34,915 bases of DNA from Cytobacillus firmus (lineage in GTDB: Bacteria; Bacillota; Bacilli; Bacillales; Cytobacillaceae), in the NCBI RefSeq assembly GCF_023715565.1, contig NZ_JAMBOJ010000050.1, positions 1 to 34,915 of the forward strand, written 5' to 3'. Within the stretch, counting starts at the first letter, position 1; every line of letters starts with the position of its first letter. Below, piece by piece: positions 9,406 to 17,137 of this stretch. A program made the translations under genes and the position numbers. The notes beneath the pieces are model-generated. The model was not told where the DNA came from, did no database searches, and saw nothing but the letters and a program-made list of their open reading frames with translations.

Positions 9406-10194
9406 ATGTTCATTGAGATAAACGATGTAAATAAACAATATAACGATAAAGAAAATCGGCCTGTTGACGTCCTCAAAGATATTAATCTATCGGTTGAAAA
9501 AGGCCAGTTTGTCTCTATCTTAGGACCTTCAGGATGCGGAAAGTCTACACTCCTTTCAATCGTAGCTGGTCTGACTAAAACTACTTCTGGCCACATTCAA
9601 ATCGATGGAAAAACCATAACAAAACCGGGAAAGGACAGAGGAATGGTTTTCCAGCAGGCAGCATTATTCCCCTGGCTGACAGTCATGGAAAATGTCACGT
9701 TTCCGCTGAAAAAAGAAATGAAGAAGAAGGATGCGGAGGAAACGGCATTAAAGTATCTGCAAAAGGTCCAGCTGGGCAAGTATATTTCCCATTATCCTCA
9801 TGAACTTTCTGGAGGAATGCAGCAGAGGGTAGCAATTGCAAGAGCACTTGCCATGAACCCTGAAACCCTCTTAATGGATGAACCATTCGGAGCTCTTGAT
9901 GAACAGACCCGTTCACGGCTGCATGGACAGCTTGAAACGATTTGGACAGAGACGAAGAAAACGATTCTTTTTGTTACTCACAGCATCTCGGAATCTATTA
10001 AGCTGTCAGATCGGATTGTTGTTATGGGAACTAAGCCGGGAATTATCTTACAGGATATAACGGTGGATATTCCCAGACCGCGTGAGGAACACAAGAAAGA
10101 AATGCTGGAAATAGAAGAACATATAATGAAATACCTTAAAAAGGAAATTGATAAAGTTGTCAGTGAGGAGCTCCAATATGCAAACAGCCATTAA
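9406..10194 (+). CDS. ABC transporter ATPase, NitT/TauT (SsuB/TauB) family
   Basis: A 262-residue nucleotide-binding subunit that powers import by the permease and lipoprotein encoded next. Walker A (GPSGCGKST) is at residues 40-48, the Q-loop in VFQQAALFPWLT, the ABC signature LSGGMQQRVAIARAL near residue 135, Walker B LLMDEPFGALDEQ, and the switch histidine in FVTHSISE. The pattern is that of sulfonate, taurine or nitrate importers. It overlaps the permease gene by 17 bases. No sulfonatase or other substrate enzyme is adjacent, so the substrate stays open. Confidence 0.9.
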   Translation: MFIEINDVNKQYNDKENRPVDVLKDINLSVEKGQFVSILGPSGCGKSTLLSIVAGLTKTTSGHIQIDGKTITKPGKDRGMVFQQAALFPWLTVMENVTFPLKKEMKKKDAEETALKYLQKVQLGKYISHYPHELSGGMQQRVAIARALAMNPETLLMDEPFGALDEQTRSRLHGQLETIWTETKKTILFVTHSISESIKLSDRIVVMGTKPGIILQDITVDIPRPREEHKKEMLEIEEHIMKYLKKEIDKVVSEELQYANSH

Positions 10195-10933
10195 ACGGAT
10201 CATATTTTTTGCAGCCATCATTGCATTTTGGGAGATTGGCTCACGGCTTGAATTCTGGCACCCGCTGATTTTTCCTTCACTATCCAGTGTATTTAGCGCT
10301 CTTGTTGAAGGATTTCAGGATAAAACATTAATTTATGATTTAATCGCGAGTTTTAAGCGGCTCGCAGTCGGTTTAACGATCAGCCTTATTATTGGTACTC
10401 TGATTGGAATTCTTTTAGGGAAATCCAAAACGGCTGATGAAACCCTGGGAGCTGTCATTCTCGCTTTGCAAAGTGTACCAAGCATCGTCTGGCTTCCCCT
10501 CGCGATTATGTGGTTCGGCTTAAATGAGAAGGCAGTTATTTTTGTAACAATACTCGGCGGTACATTTGTTATGGCTCTAAATATGAGAACAGGCATTAAA
10601 AATGTTTCACCCTTATATATCAAAGCAGCCCAGACAATGGGTGCGACTGGAATTGATTTATTCACACGAGTCATTTTTCCGGCATCCATTCCTTATGTAG
10701 TAACCGGCTCCCGCCTTGCCTGGGCATTTGCCTGGCGTGCTCTGATGGCTGGTGAGCTTTTAAGCACAGGACCTGGATTGGGATACACACTTCGATATGC
10801 TTCAGACTTTGGAAGAATGGATATCGTAATCGGAGTCATGATTATCATTGGAGCAATCGGAATGATTGTTGACCAATTCATATTCCAGCGCATTGAAAAA
10901 TCTGTTATTAAAAAATGGGGACTTGAGTCTTAA
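10178..10933 (+). CDS. ABC transporter permease, NitT/TauT (SsuC) family
   Basis: A 251-residue integral membrane protein with about six helices. The cytoplasmic EAA-type loop that docks to the ATPase is in the segment AAQTMGATGIDLFTRVIFPASIP. I chose the ATG at 10178, with GAGGAG (10165-10170) 7 bases upstream and inside the end of the ATPase gene. An in-frame ATG at 10148 has no such site. It is probably translationally coupled to the ATPase. Confidence 0.9.
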   Translation: MQTAIKRIIFFAAIIAFWEIGSRLEFWHPLIFPSLSSVFSALVEGFQDKTLIYDLIASFKRLAVGLTISLIIGTLIGILLGKSKTADETLGAVILALQSVPSIVWLPLAIMWFGLNEKAVIFVTILGGTFVMALNMRTGIKNVSPLYIKAAQTMGATGIDLFTRVIFPASIPYVVTGSRLAWAFAWRALMAGELLSTGPGLGYTLRYASDFGRMDIVIGVMIIIGAIGMIVDQFIFQRIEKSVIKKWGLES

Positions 10934-10950
10934 ATCTGGAGGGAATATAT

Positions 10951-11943
10951 ATGAAAAAGGCGCTTTTATGGGCTGCAATAGTATTTATGTTTACCGGGTT
11001 GCTTGCAGGCTGCGGATCATCTGAGAAGAGCAGCGGTAAAGAAGACAAAATTGTGATAGGTTATTTTCCTAATATCAACCATGTGCCGGCAATGGTTGCG
11101 AAAGATCAAGGGCTTTTTGAAAAACAGCTTGGCGATGGAACGAACGTAGAATATAAGACATTTGCTGAAGGCGGTTCTTTCATGACAGCTCTGAAAACAG
11201 GTGATATTGATGCAGGTCTTGTAGGGCCAGGACCAGCAATGAACAACTTCTCAACCGGCGCTGATGTTAAAATTATCGCTGGTGCTTCAACTGGCGGAAC
11301 GGTTGTACTTGCCAGAGAAGGTGTAGAAATAAATTCACTTGAGGACTTCCAGGGTAAAACATTTATCACGCCTGGCGTAGGCTGCACACATGATGTCCAG
11401 TACGAAACCTATCTTGAAGAAGCCGGCATCACGTCAGCACGCATCGGCGGTACTATGAAGCATTTAACAGGAAACCCGGCACAATATGCAAGCATGCTGA
11501 AAACAGGTAAAGTCGATATTGCAGTTGCTCCGGAACCATGGGCAGCAGTCATCGAACAGGAAACAAATGCAGAAGTGGTAATCGGATGGGATGAGGTATC
11601 CTTCGGTGAAACACTTCCGGCATCCGTATTAGTTGCAACGGGAGACGCAGTGAAGAGCAGCCCGGAAAAGGTACAGAAAATTGTTGAAGCACATAAAGAT
11701 GCTGTTAAATTTATCGAAGAAAATCCTGATGAAGCAAAAGCCATTACAATCAAGGATATTAAAGAAGTGACCGGCCAGGAGCTGGAAAAGGAAGTCGTAG
11801 ACCGCGCCTGGGAAAGAATTGGTTTCACTTATGATGTAGATGCAGAAACAATCCAGGAATTTGCAGATTCATCCTACACGTTAAAATTCCTGAAGGATAA
11901 ACCGGAATTCAGTGAACTGATTGCAAAGAACTTTATTAAATAA
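10951..11943 (+). CDS. ABC transporter substrate-binding lipoprotein, NitT/TauT family
   Basis: A 330-residue extracellular solute receptor. Residues 1-20 form a lipoprotein signal peptide with lipobox LAGC and the lipid-anchored Cys21. The mature protein has the SsuA/NrtA-like fold markers: IGYFPNINHVPAMVAKDQG, the binding-site segment GPGPAMNNF, and VDIAVAPEPWAAV. It lies 17 bases after the permease with a GGAGGG site. Aliphatic sulfonate, nitrate/nitrite or a thiamine precursor are all possible ligands; the sequence alone does not decide. Confidence 0.88.
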   Translation: MKKALLWAAIVFMFTGLLAGCGSSEKSSGKEDKIVIGYFPNINHVPAMVAKDQGLFEKQLGDGTNVEYKTFAEGGSFMTALKTGDIDAGLVGPGPAMNNFSTGADVKIIAGASTGGTVVLAREGVEINSLEDFQGKTFITPGVGCTHDVQYETYLEEAGITSARIGGTMKHLTGNPAQYASMLKTGKVDIAVAPEPWAAVIEQETNAEVVIGWDEVSFGETLPASVLVATGDAVKSSPEKVQKIVEAHKDAVKFIEENPDEAKAITIKDIKEVTGQELEKEVVDRAWERIGFTYDVDAETIQEFADSSYTLKFLKDKPEFSELIAKNFIK

Positions 11944-11955
11944 ACATATTTGGAT

Positions 11956-11981
11956 CGGAGCCTGGATGGGTTCCGGTTTTT
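11956..11981 (+). terminator. ABC operon terminator
   Basis: A short stem (11956-11962 with 11969-11975, one G-U pair), a loop of six bases and a T run, 13 bases after the lipoprotein stop. Confidence 0.65.
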
Positions 11982-12084
11982 CATTTGTTATAAGGGAAAG
12001 GAATCTTCTGGTTTAACTTTCACCCAAAAAAGGAAAAATATCATGCAAGTGAAAAAAACTACATAGAAACAGGAGTGGCTAAAA

Positions 12085-12663
12085 ATGAGAAAAGGTATGG
12101 GAGTTATAATTGCCGTGATTGCGGTAGTAGTCATAGCAGGTATAATGCTGATGTCGAGCTATAACGGATTTGTCAGTGCTGAGGAAAATGTGGATCAGGC
12201 ATATTCTCAAATTGAGAATCAGCTGCAGCGAAGACTTGATTTGATTCCTAATCTGGTAAATACGGTAAAGGGGTATGCTGCACATGAGAGGGAGACCATT
12301 CAGGCGGTATCAGATGCACGTGCCAGGTTGGCAGGAGCCCGTTCGCCTGAAGAGGAAGCAACAGCAAATGCAGAATTGTCAGGCGCTCTTAGCAGGTTGC
12401 TTGTAGTTGTCGAAAACTATCCCAACCTGAAGGCGGATAAGCAGTTCACCCAATTAATGGACGAGCTTGCCGGTACGGAAAACCGGATTTCGGTGGCACG
12501 AAAAGATTATAATAACCAGGTTTCTGTATATAACAAAAAAGTAAAAAGGTTTCCGGGTGCAATAGTAGCCGGGATTACAGGCTTTGATGAGAAAGAATAT
12601 TTCAAGGCGGATCCTCAGGCGAATGAAGCACCTGAAGTGGACTTTGGAGGCAATGGAGAATGA
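12085..12663 (+). CDS. lemA: LemA family membrane protein
   Basis: A 192-residue protein with one N-terminal transmembrane helix (about residues 5-23) and a long helical LemA domain. The family core is seen in [31 protein letters not shown] and [19 protein letters not shown]. LemA proteins are envelope proteins of unclear biochemical role. The ATG has an AGGAGTGG site upstream. It overlaps the next gene by ATGA, and this lemA-TPM pairing is common in bacteria, which points to a joint function. Confidence 0.9.
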   Translation: MRKGMGVIIAVIAVVVIAGIMLMSSYNGFVSAEENVDQAYSQIENQLQRRLDLIPNLVNTVKGYAAHERETIQAVSDARARLAGARSPEEEATANAELSGALSRLLVVVENYPNLKADKQFTQLMDELAGTENRISVARKDYNNQVSVYNKKVKRFPGAIVAGITGFDEKEYFKADPQANEAPEVDFGGNGE

Positions 12664-13412
12664 TCATCCGCAGGGTCTTTTTGACCCTTCTATTAATAAA
12701 TTTATTAATGGGTGCATTCTCAGTCAATGCAGATGAAACCATCCCCCAGCCTGCTGGAGATATTTATGTTCAGGATTTTGCAGGAGTCCTCAATGAACAT
12801 GAAAAATCTGAGCTGATTCACCTTGGGAGACAATTGGAGGATAAGACAACTGCACAGGTGGCGGTGCTAACCGTTGGTACAATTGGCGACAGGCCGATTG
12901 AAGAATATGCAAATGAGGCCTTTCGGGCATATGGCATTGGCAGTGCTGCTGAGAATAATGGTGTCCTATTAGTTGTGGCCATGCAGGATCGTAAGGTGCG
13001 CATAGAGGTTGGATATGGGCTTGAAGGCCGGATTCCAGATGGAAAAGCCGGCAGAATTCTTGACCAGGTTACCATACCATATCTCCAGGATGACGAGCCG
13101 GGCAGAGCGGTAATTGAAACCTACAAGGTGCTTGTACTAGAAGCCGGCGGAGAAGAAGTGAATTTAGGGAAGAACGGAGAATATGCTGATGCCGGGACAA
13201 AGGATGAAGGCATTGGCATTCCGTCCTGGCTGCTGATTATCATTGCTGTCGGTTTGCTGTTTCTTGATATTAAATTCTTTGGAGGAGCCTTTTCATATGC
13301 CATACTTTCCATCCTCTCAAGAGGAAGAGGCGGCGGCAGAGGAGGTGGAGGTGGTCCGCGGGGAGGAGGCGGAGGTTCATCAGGCGGTGGCGGGGCCAGC
13401 CGGGGCTGGTGA
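12660..13412 (+). CDS. TPM-domain (YgcG-like) membrane protein with Gly-rich tail
   Basis: A 250-residue protein with a signal peptide (about residues 1-25), a TPM domain (about 30-150, with [10 protein letters not shown] at its start and [21 protein letters not shown] inside), a transmembrane helix near 190-215, and a tail made almost entirely of Gly, Arg and Ser. TPM domains have been linked to photosystem II repair in plants and to envelope roles in bacteria. It is the second gene of the lemA pair. The Gly-rich tail is typical of the family and may be disordered. Confidence 0.88.
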   Translation: MIIRRVFLTLLLINLLMGAFSVNADETIPQPAGDIYVQDFAGVLNEHEKSELIHLGRQLEDKTTAQVAVLTVGTIGDRPIEEYANEAFRAYGIGSAAENNGVLLVVAMQDRKVRIEVGYGLEGRIPDGKAGRILDQVTIPYLQDDEPGRAVIETYKVLVLEAGGEEVNLGKNGEYADAGTKDEGIGIPSWLLIIIAVGLLFLDIKFFGGAFSYAILSILSRGRGGGRGGGGGPRGGGGGSSGGGGASRGW

Positions 13413-13416
13413 ACGC

Positions 13417-13448
13417 AGAAAAGAGCGGGGACATCCCCGCTCTTTTCT
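13417..13448. terminator. Bidirectional terminator
   Basis: A perfect 14-bp inverted repeat (13417-13430 with 13435-13448) with a 4-base loop. It lies between the convergent TPM gene and methyltransferase gene and can end both. Confidence 0.88.
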
Positions 13449-13449
13449 A

Positions 13450-14041
13450 TTATTTAATTCCAGTTACACAAACGGTTAATACGGGCCGGGCTTCTTTATA
13501 GAAGATAGAAATGGAATGGAATCCAGCAGCCTCCATATCAGCTTTGATTATCTGCCCAAGGTTTTTGGTTATGGATTCATTTGCTCCTTCTTCTCTCGGC
13601 TGGACCGTGATGGCAATTACTCCGTCTTTCCATCCCATGCAGGTGCTGAAGGGATTCTCTAGGTTTTGTCCAGAGGGGATAATTGTTGACTGAAAAGATT
13701 TTATTATATTTTTTATCCGGGAAGTAATCGTGGATATCTTTTACGAACAATCGGACTTTTCCCTGCTGGATATAGTCATCATTCAATTTGGCTGCAGCAG
13801 CTTCCATATCTTTTGATACATCGACTCCATCTGTTTCTGCATGTCGACAGTGATCCATAATATGTTTTATGCTGTAGCCGGGGCCAAAGCCAACCTCTAA
13901 AACGGAGTCCCTGCGTTTTATCTGTAAATGTTCAATAGTCCATTTGTTAATCTTGCGGTTTTCAAAGTACATGATTTTCCCCGCAAGCTTTCCAAGTAAT
14001 CCTTCTGGCTTTTCAAATTGTTTTCCTAAAATATCGAACAT
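13450..14041 (-). pseudogene. Class I SAM methyltransferase, frameshifted
   Basis: The 5' part reads a normal class I methyltransferase start: motif I VLEVGFGPGYS and the acidic loop DGVDVSKDM. After about residue 134 (SLQHLHG) the frame becomes unrelated (ERRSNCHHGP) and stops near 13577. The expected continuation (VIAITVQPREEGANES) lies in the +1 frame and ends at 13450. Removing one base from the CCC run at 13634-13636 restores a continuous protein of about 196 residues. The start is the ATG at 14041, with GAGGTGA upstream; a GTG at 14050 overlaps that site. This could be a real inactivating indel or a sequencing error. Confidence 0.8.
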
Positions 14042-14195
14042 GTCTCTCACCTCGGAGTTTAATACTTATATTTAGTCTCTTTAAAGGGTTTCTAAACCTA
14101 TTCCGTAAAATGGATAGATAATTTTTAACTGGTAAAGGTGCTAATATGAATTATATTAGGAGGAAGTCCGGTGATTTATAGCAAAGATCAATTAC

Positions 14196-14224
14196 AAAAA
14201 AATCCCCCTAAAATTGGGGGATTT
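14196..14224 (-). terminator. Terminator of the small basic-protein gene
   Basis: A 9-bp stem (14200-14208 with 14216-14224), followed on the minus strand by a run of T. It lies 9 bases beyond the stop of the 51-residue gene. Confidence 0.75.
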
Positions 14225-14232
14225 CATCTTAG

Positions 14233-14388
14233 TTATTTCTTATTAACTTGTTTCCCGCTTTTTTTCTGGCTTTGTGATTTATTGTTTCCCACTTGAAACT
14301 CGCTTCCGAGTTCAACATCGTTTCGCTTATCCTGTTTTTCAATTTGGGCTCTCGTTTGATTTGGATTTTGTCTGCCTTGTTTTGTCAT
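14233..14388 (-). CDS. Small basic hydrophilic protein, 51 residues
   Basis: A short gene with a clear GGGAGGAAAG ribosome binding site 5-7 bases before the ATG at 14388 and its own terminator. The product starts MTKQGRQNPNQTRAQIEK and ends in a Lys-rich tail (KKSGKQVNKK). It has no hydrophobic segment and no cysteine. The Gln/Asn/Lys-rich composition resembles small spore-associated or nucleic-acid-binding proteins of Bacillus, but I cannot assign a family. The start signal and terminator make it a likely real gene. Confidence 0.7.
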   Translation of the reverse strand: MTKQGRQNPNQTRAQIEKQDKRNDVELGSEFQVGNNKSQSQKKSGKQVNKK

Positions 14389-14485
14389 ATTTCTTTCCTC
14401 CCATAAAATATTTGACAGTCTTAATATGCGCTATAACTGGGAATAGATGAACAGTATATTGAAATTTACTGAAAGAGGTGATTTT

Positions 14486-15148
14486 GTGTGCGGCAGGTTT
14501 ACTTTAACGGAAACAGTTCATAAACTTCAGCTGCTTTTTGGGTTTGAATATTCAGAAGGTGAGGTTATGCCCAGATATAATATTGCTCCCAGCCAAAATA
14601 TTTTAACAGTTACTGCTGACGGCAAGCAGCGAATCGGCAGACAGATGAAATGGGGACTGGTTCCTTTCTGGGCGAAGGATGAAAAGATAGGTTACAAAAT
14701 GATTAACGCCAGAGCAGAGGGCATTGACTCTAAACCAAGCTTTAAGGCTCCCTTTAGAAGCAAAAGATGCTTAATCCTGGCAGATGGATTTTATGAATGG
14801 AAGAAAACAGAAAAAGGAAAGCAGCCTTACAGGTTTATTATGAAAGATGAACAGCCTTTCGCTTTTGCAGGGATTTGGGATATATGGAAAAAAGACAAAA
14901 CTTCTTTATTAACCTGTACGATCATAACAACGGGGCCAAATGAAGTAACAGAAGAAGTTCATGACAGGATGCCGGTCATCTTAAAGGAAAATGATTTTGA
15001 GGATTGGCTGAATCCCCGTTTTCATGACACTGAATATCTAAAGTCCTTGCTTGGACCGTACCCGGCTGAAAAAATGGAAAAATATCCGGTATCACCCAAA
15101 GTAAATTCACCCAAAAATGAACTGGCAGAATTGATTTCACCAATTTAA
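14486..15148 (+). CDS. SRAP-domain (HMCES/YedK-type) abasic-site protein
   Basis: A 220-residue protein. In the family, Cys2 becomes the new N terminus and forms a thiazolidine crosslink with abasic sites in single-stranded DNA, shielding them. Starting at the GTG at 14486 gives MCGRF, so Cys2 is correctly placed; GAGGTGA lies 4 bases upstream. An in-frame ATG at 14447 would bury Cys2 and is rejected. The other active-site residues are present: Asn74 (MINARAEG), Glu104 (ADGFYEW) and His159 (VHDRMPVIL). It is monocistronic, with a terminator now followed by an intron. Confidence 0.95.
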   Translation: MCGRFTLTETVHKLQLLFGFEYSEGEVMPRYNIAPSQNILTVTADGKQRIGRQMKWGLVPFWAKDEKIGYKMINARAEGIDSKPSFKAPFRSKRCLILADGFYEWKKTEKGKQPYRFIMKDEQPFAFAGIWDIWKKDKTSLLTCTIITTGPNEVTEEVHDRMPVILKENDFEDWLNPRFHDTEYLKSLLGPYPAEKMEKYPVSPKVNSPKNELAELISPI

Positions 15149-15160
15149 TAGCCTATAAAA

Positions 15161-15187
15161 ACGGACGCGCTATGCGTCCGTCTTTTT
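15161..15187 (+). terminator. SRAP gene terminator and intron target
   Basis: A perfect 8-bp stem (15161-15168 with 15174-15181), a 5-base loop and a T run. The group IIC intron begins four bases after the T run, which is the usual target arrangement for that class. Confidence 0.9.
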
Positions 15188-15700
15188 AATGTGCGCCCGG
15201 CATGGGTGTAGTCTATAGGGTGAAAGTCCCGAGCCATGACGGCAGTAGTAGTGGTTAGCTTAACGCAAGGGTGTCCGTGGTGACGCGGAATCTGAAGGAA
15301 GCGAGCGGCAAACCTCCGGTCTGTGGAACACGAACTTCATATAAGGCTAGGTACCATTGGATGAGTTTGCATTACAAAACAAAGTCCTTACTGCCGAAGG
15401 TGGTACAGAGTAAATGGAGCAGATAGATGGAGGGAAAGACTGCCCCCTTACCCGGGGAGGTCTGGTTGGAACGCCAAGTAAACTTGGTAACCTATCTAGC
15501 AATAGGTAGCTGAACAACCAGAAGTCAGCAGATGTCATAGTACCTACCCTACTCGAGATGGAAAGGGAAGGACTGAACAATTAGGAAGAACGAGAACTAG
15601 GCATATAATTCCTGTATAGAAGCAGAAAATCCGAAAGGACTTACTTGAAGGAGGAAGTGGTGAATTCCACAGGGGACTTCATGAGGGTGTAGAAGGAATC

Positions 15701-16354
15701 ATGAATGGTGTAGTCTATGATGCCGAGGAAGGAACACCACAAGGAGGCCCACTGAGCCCTCTTCTTTCTAATATCCTTTTGGATAAGGTTGATAAAGAGT
15801 TAGAAAGGAGAGGTCACAAGTTTGTCCGCTACGCCGATGACTGTAATATTTACATGAAATCGAAGAAAGCTGGAGAACGAGTGATGAACTCAATTACATG
15901 CTTTATTGAGCAGAAATTAAAGCTTAAAGTAAACAGAGAGAAATCAGCGGTTGATCGCCCGTGGAAACGAAAGTTCCTTGGCTTTAGCTTTACGGTTAAT
16001 AAGAAACCGAAGGTTCGAATAGCAAACGAAAGCATCAAAAGGATCAAAGCTAGAATACGGGAATTAACCTCCCGTTCTAAATCAATTCCTATGGAAGTTA
16101 GAATCGAGAAACTAAATCAATATCTAACGGGATGGTGTGGATATTTTGCCTTGGCTGATACACCAAGTAAGTTTAAAGAATTCGATGAGTGGATTAGAAG
16201 AAGACTTCGTATGATTGAATGGAAACAACGGAAAAAACCGAGGATAAGAGTAAGAAAACTCAAAGATCTAGGTGTTCCTGACCAGAAGGCATACGAATGG
16301 GGAAACTCCAGAAAGAAATATTGGAGAATAGCCTCTAGTCCAATCCTACACTAA
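15701..16354 (+). pseudogene. Group II intron reverse transcriptase/maturase, N-terminal half deleted
   Basis: A 217-residue remnant of an intron-encoded protein that is normally about 420 residues. It begins inside the palm (MNGVVYDAEEGTPQGGPLSP), keeps the YADD catalytic pair (about residues 43-46), the thumb/domain X and the C-terminal RRLRMIEWKQ and SRKKYWRIASSPILH segments. The fingers, RT0-RT3 and the first catalytic aspartate are missing. The ATG follows the conserved leader (AGAAGGAATC) directly, so a deletion joined the leader to mid-gene. It cannot be an active reverse transcriptase alone; some RNA-binding role in splicing cannot be excluded. Confidence 0.9.
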
Positions 16355-16433
16355 ACCCTCAATAACTCTTATTGGAGTAATCGAGGGCTCAAAAGTCTAT
16401 ATCAAAGATATGAATTTCTGCGTCAAACTTAAT

Positions 16434-16506
16434 TGAACCGCCTTATACCGAACGGTACGTACGGTGGTGTGAGAGGTCGGGGGTTAGCCACCCCCTCCTA
16501 CTCAAT
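16434..16506 (+). ncRNA. Group II intron domains V and VI
   Basis: The catalytic domain V hairpin (about 16434-16475, with the GAACGGTAC apical loop region) is followed by the domain VI hairpin, GGGGGT paired with ACCCCC. Both look intact, so the ribozyme may still fold and splice if a maturase is supplied in trans. Confidence 0.85.
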
Positions 16507-16922
16507 TACCCTCTGCTCACAAACATCGGAAGCTCCGTATGGCCTATTTCCCGTACATAAACAAATAGGTTTCCTTTATGGTGTATTTGATGATCCATTG
16601 CAATCTGGAGCAGCTGGCTGCCGGTAAGCTCCATTCCGAAAATTCCCGTCATATCAATTTTTCTTTCCAATTCCTCACAGGTTAATGATGAAATTACTTC
16701 AATTGTTTTCTTTGTAAATTTTTCAGCAGCCTCAATCAGGCTGGGAGCTACTTCATCGAACTTTTCGCCAAACACTGCGGGGCTCCCGTCTTTTGCTGTT
16801 TTGACAAACATATAAAAGGAAGTGAGCATATGTGTAACAAGTTTGCCGGCAGGCATGCTTGTTTCGGTTGGTTTAAAATAAAAGTTTTTTTCATCAATCT
16901 TCCTGATCAATTCATTGGTCAC
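16506..16922 (-). CDS. DinB-like (YfiT/DinB superfamily) protein, start uncertain
   Basis: A 138-residue four-helix-bundle protein of the DinB type, which often binds a metal with three histidines; here HMLTSF (about 31) and DHQIHHKGNLFVYVREIGH fit that pattern. The GTG at 16922 sits inside the best ribosome-binding sequence (AAAGGTGA), and the TTG four codons on is an alternative. The protein is shorter at its N terminus than usual. The next frame upstream reads NKYLTYFFHIER and would join smoothly after a one-base insertion, but it has no ATG, GTG or TTG. The gene may therefore be damaged at its 5' end. Its stop codon straddles the intron end. Confidence 0.65.
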   Translation of the reverse strand: MTNELIRKIDEKNFYFKPTETSMPAGKLVTHMLTSFYMFVKTAKDGSPAVFGEKFDEVAPSLIEAAEKFTKKTIEVISSLTCEELERKIDMTGIFGMELTGSQLLQIAMDHQIHHKGNLFVYVREIGHTELPMFVSRG

Positions 16923-17137
16923 CTTTCTATGTGAAAAAAATAGGTTAGATATTTATTAATTCCCTCCTAAAATGATAATCAGAATAACATTTCCACTTAA
17001 CCTCTGTAGATCCCTTTATATTACAAAAAGTTTCTAGCTGGCAGGAATCTGACGAATTTCGTGGAATTATTTAACAGGGTAATATCTGGAAGAATATCTA
17101 TTATAGATATATTGTTCCTAGAGGGGGAGATTCAAAT

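Larger units (their letters stand above)
15191..16506 (+). mobile_element. Group IIC intron (ribozyme apparently complete, ORF truncated)
   Basis: The 5' end GTGCGCCCGGCATGGGTG and the following domain I sequence closely follow the structurally known Oceanobacillus iheyensis group IIC intron as I remember it. The 3' end has domain V (from about 16434, with the CGC triad of GAACCGCC and GTACGTACGGTGGTGTGAGAG) and domain VI, ending CCTACTCAAT at about 16506. It is inserted just downstream of an intrinsic terminator, the class C habit. The intron is about 1.3 kb instead of about 1.9 kb because the reverse-transcriptase gene in domain IV is cut. The exact last base is inferred from the AT ending. 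Confidence 0.92.

Noticed and set aside
15191..15700. The 5' half of the intron as an untranslated leader or separate ncRNA
   Set aside because: It matches domains I-III of a group IIC intron in order, so it is part of the ribozyme.
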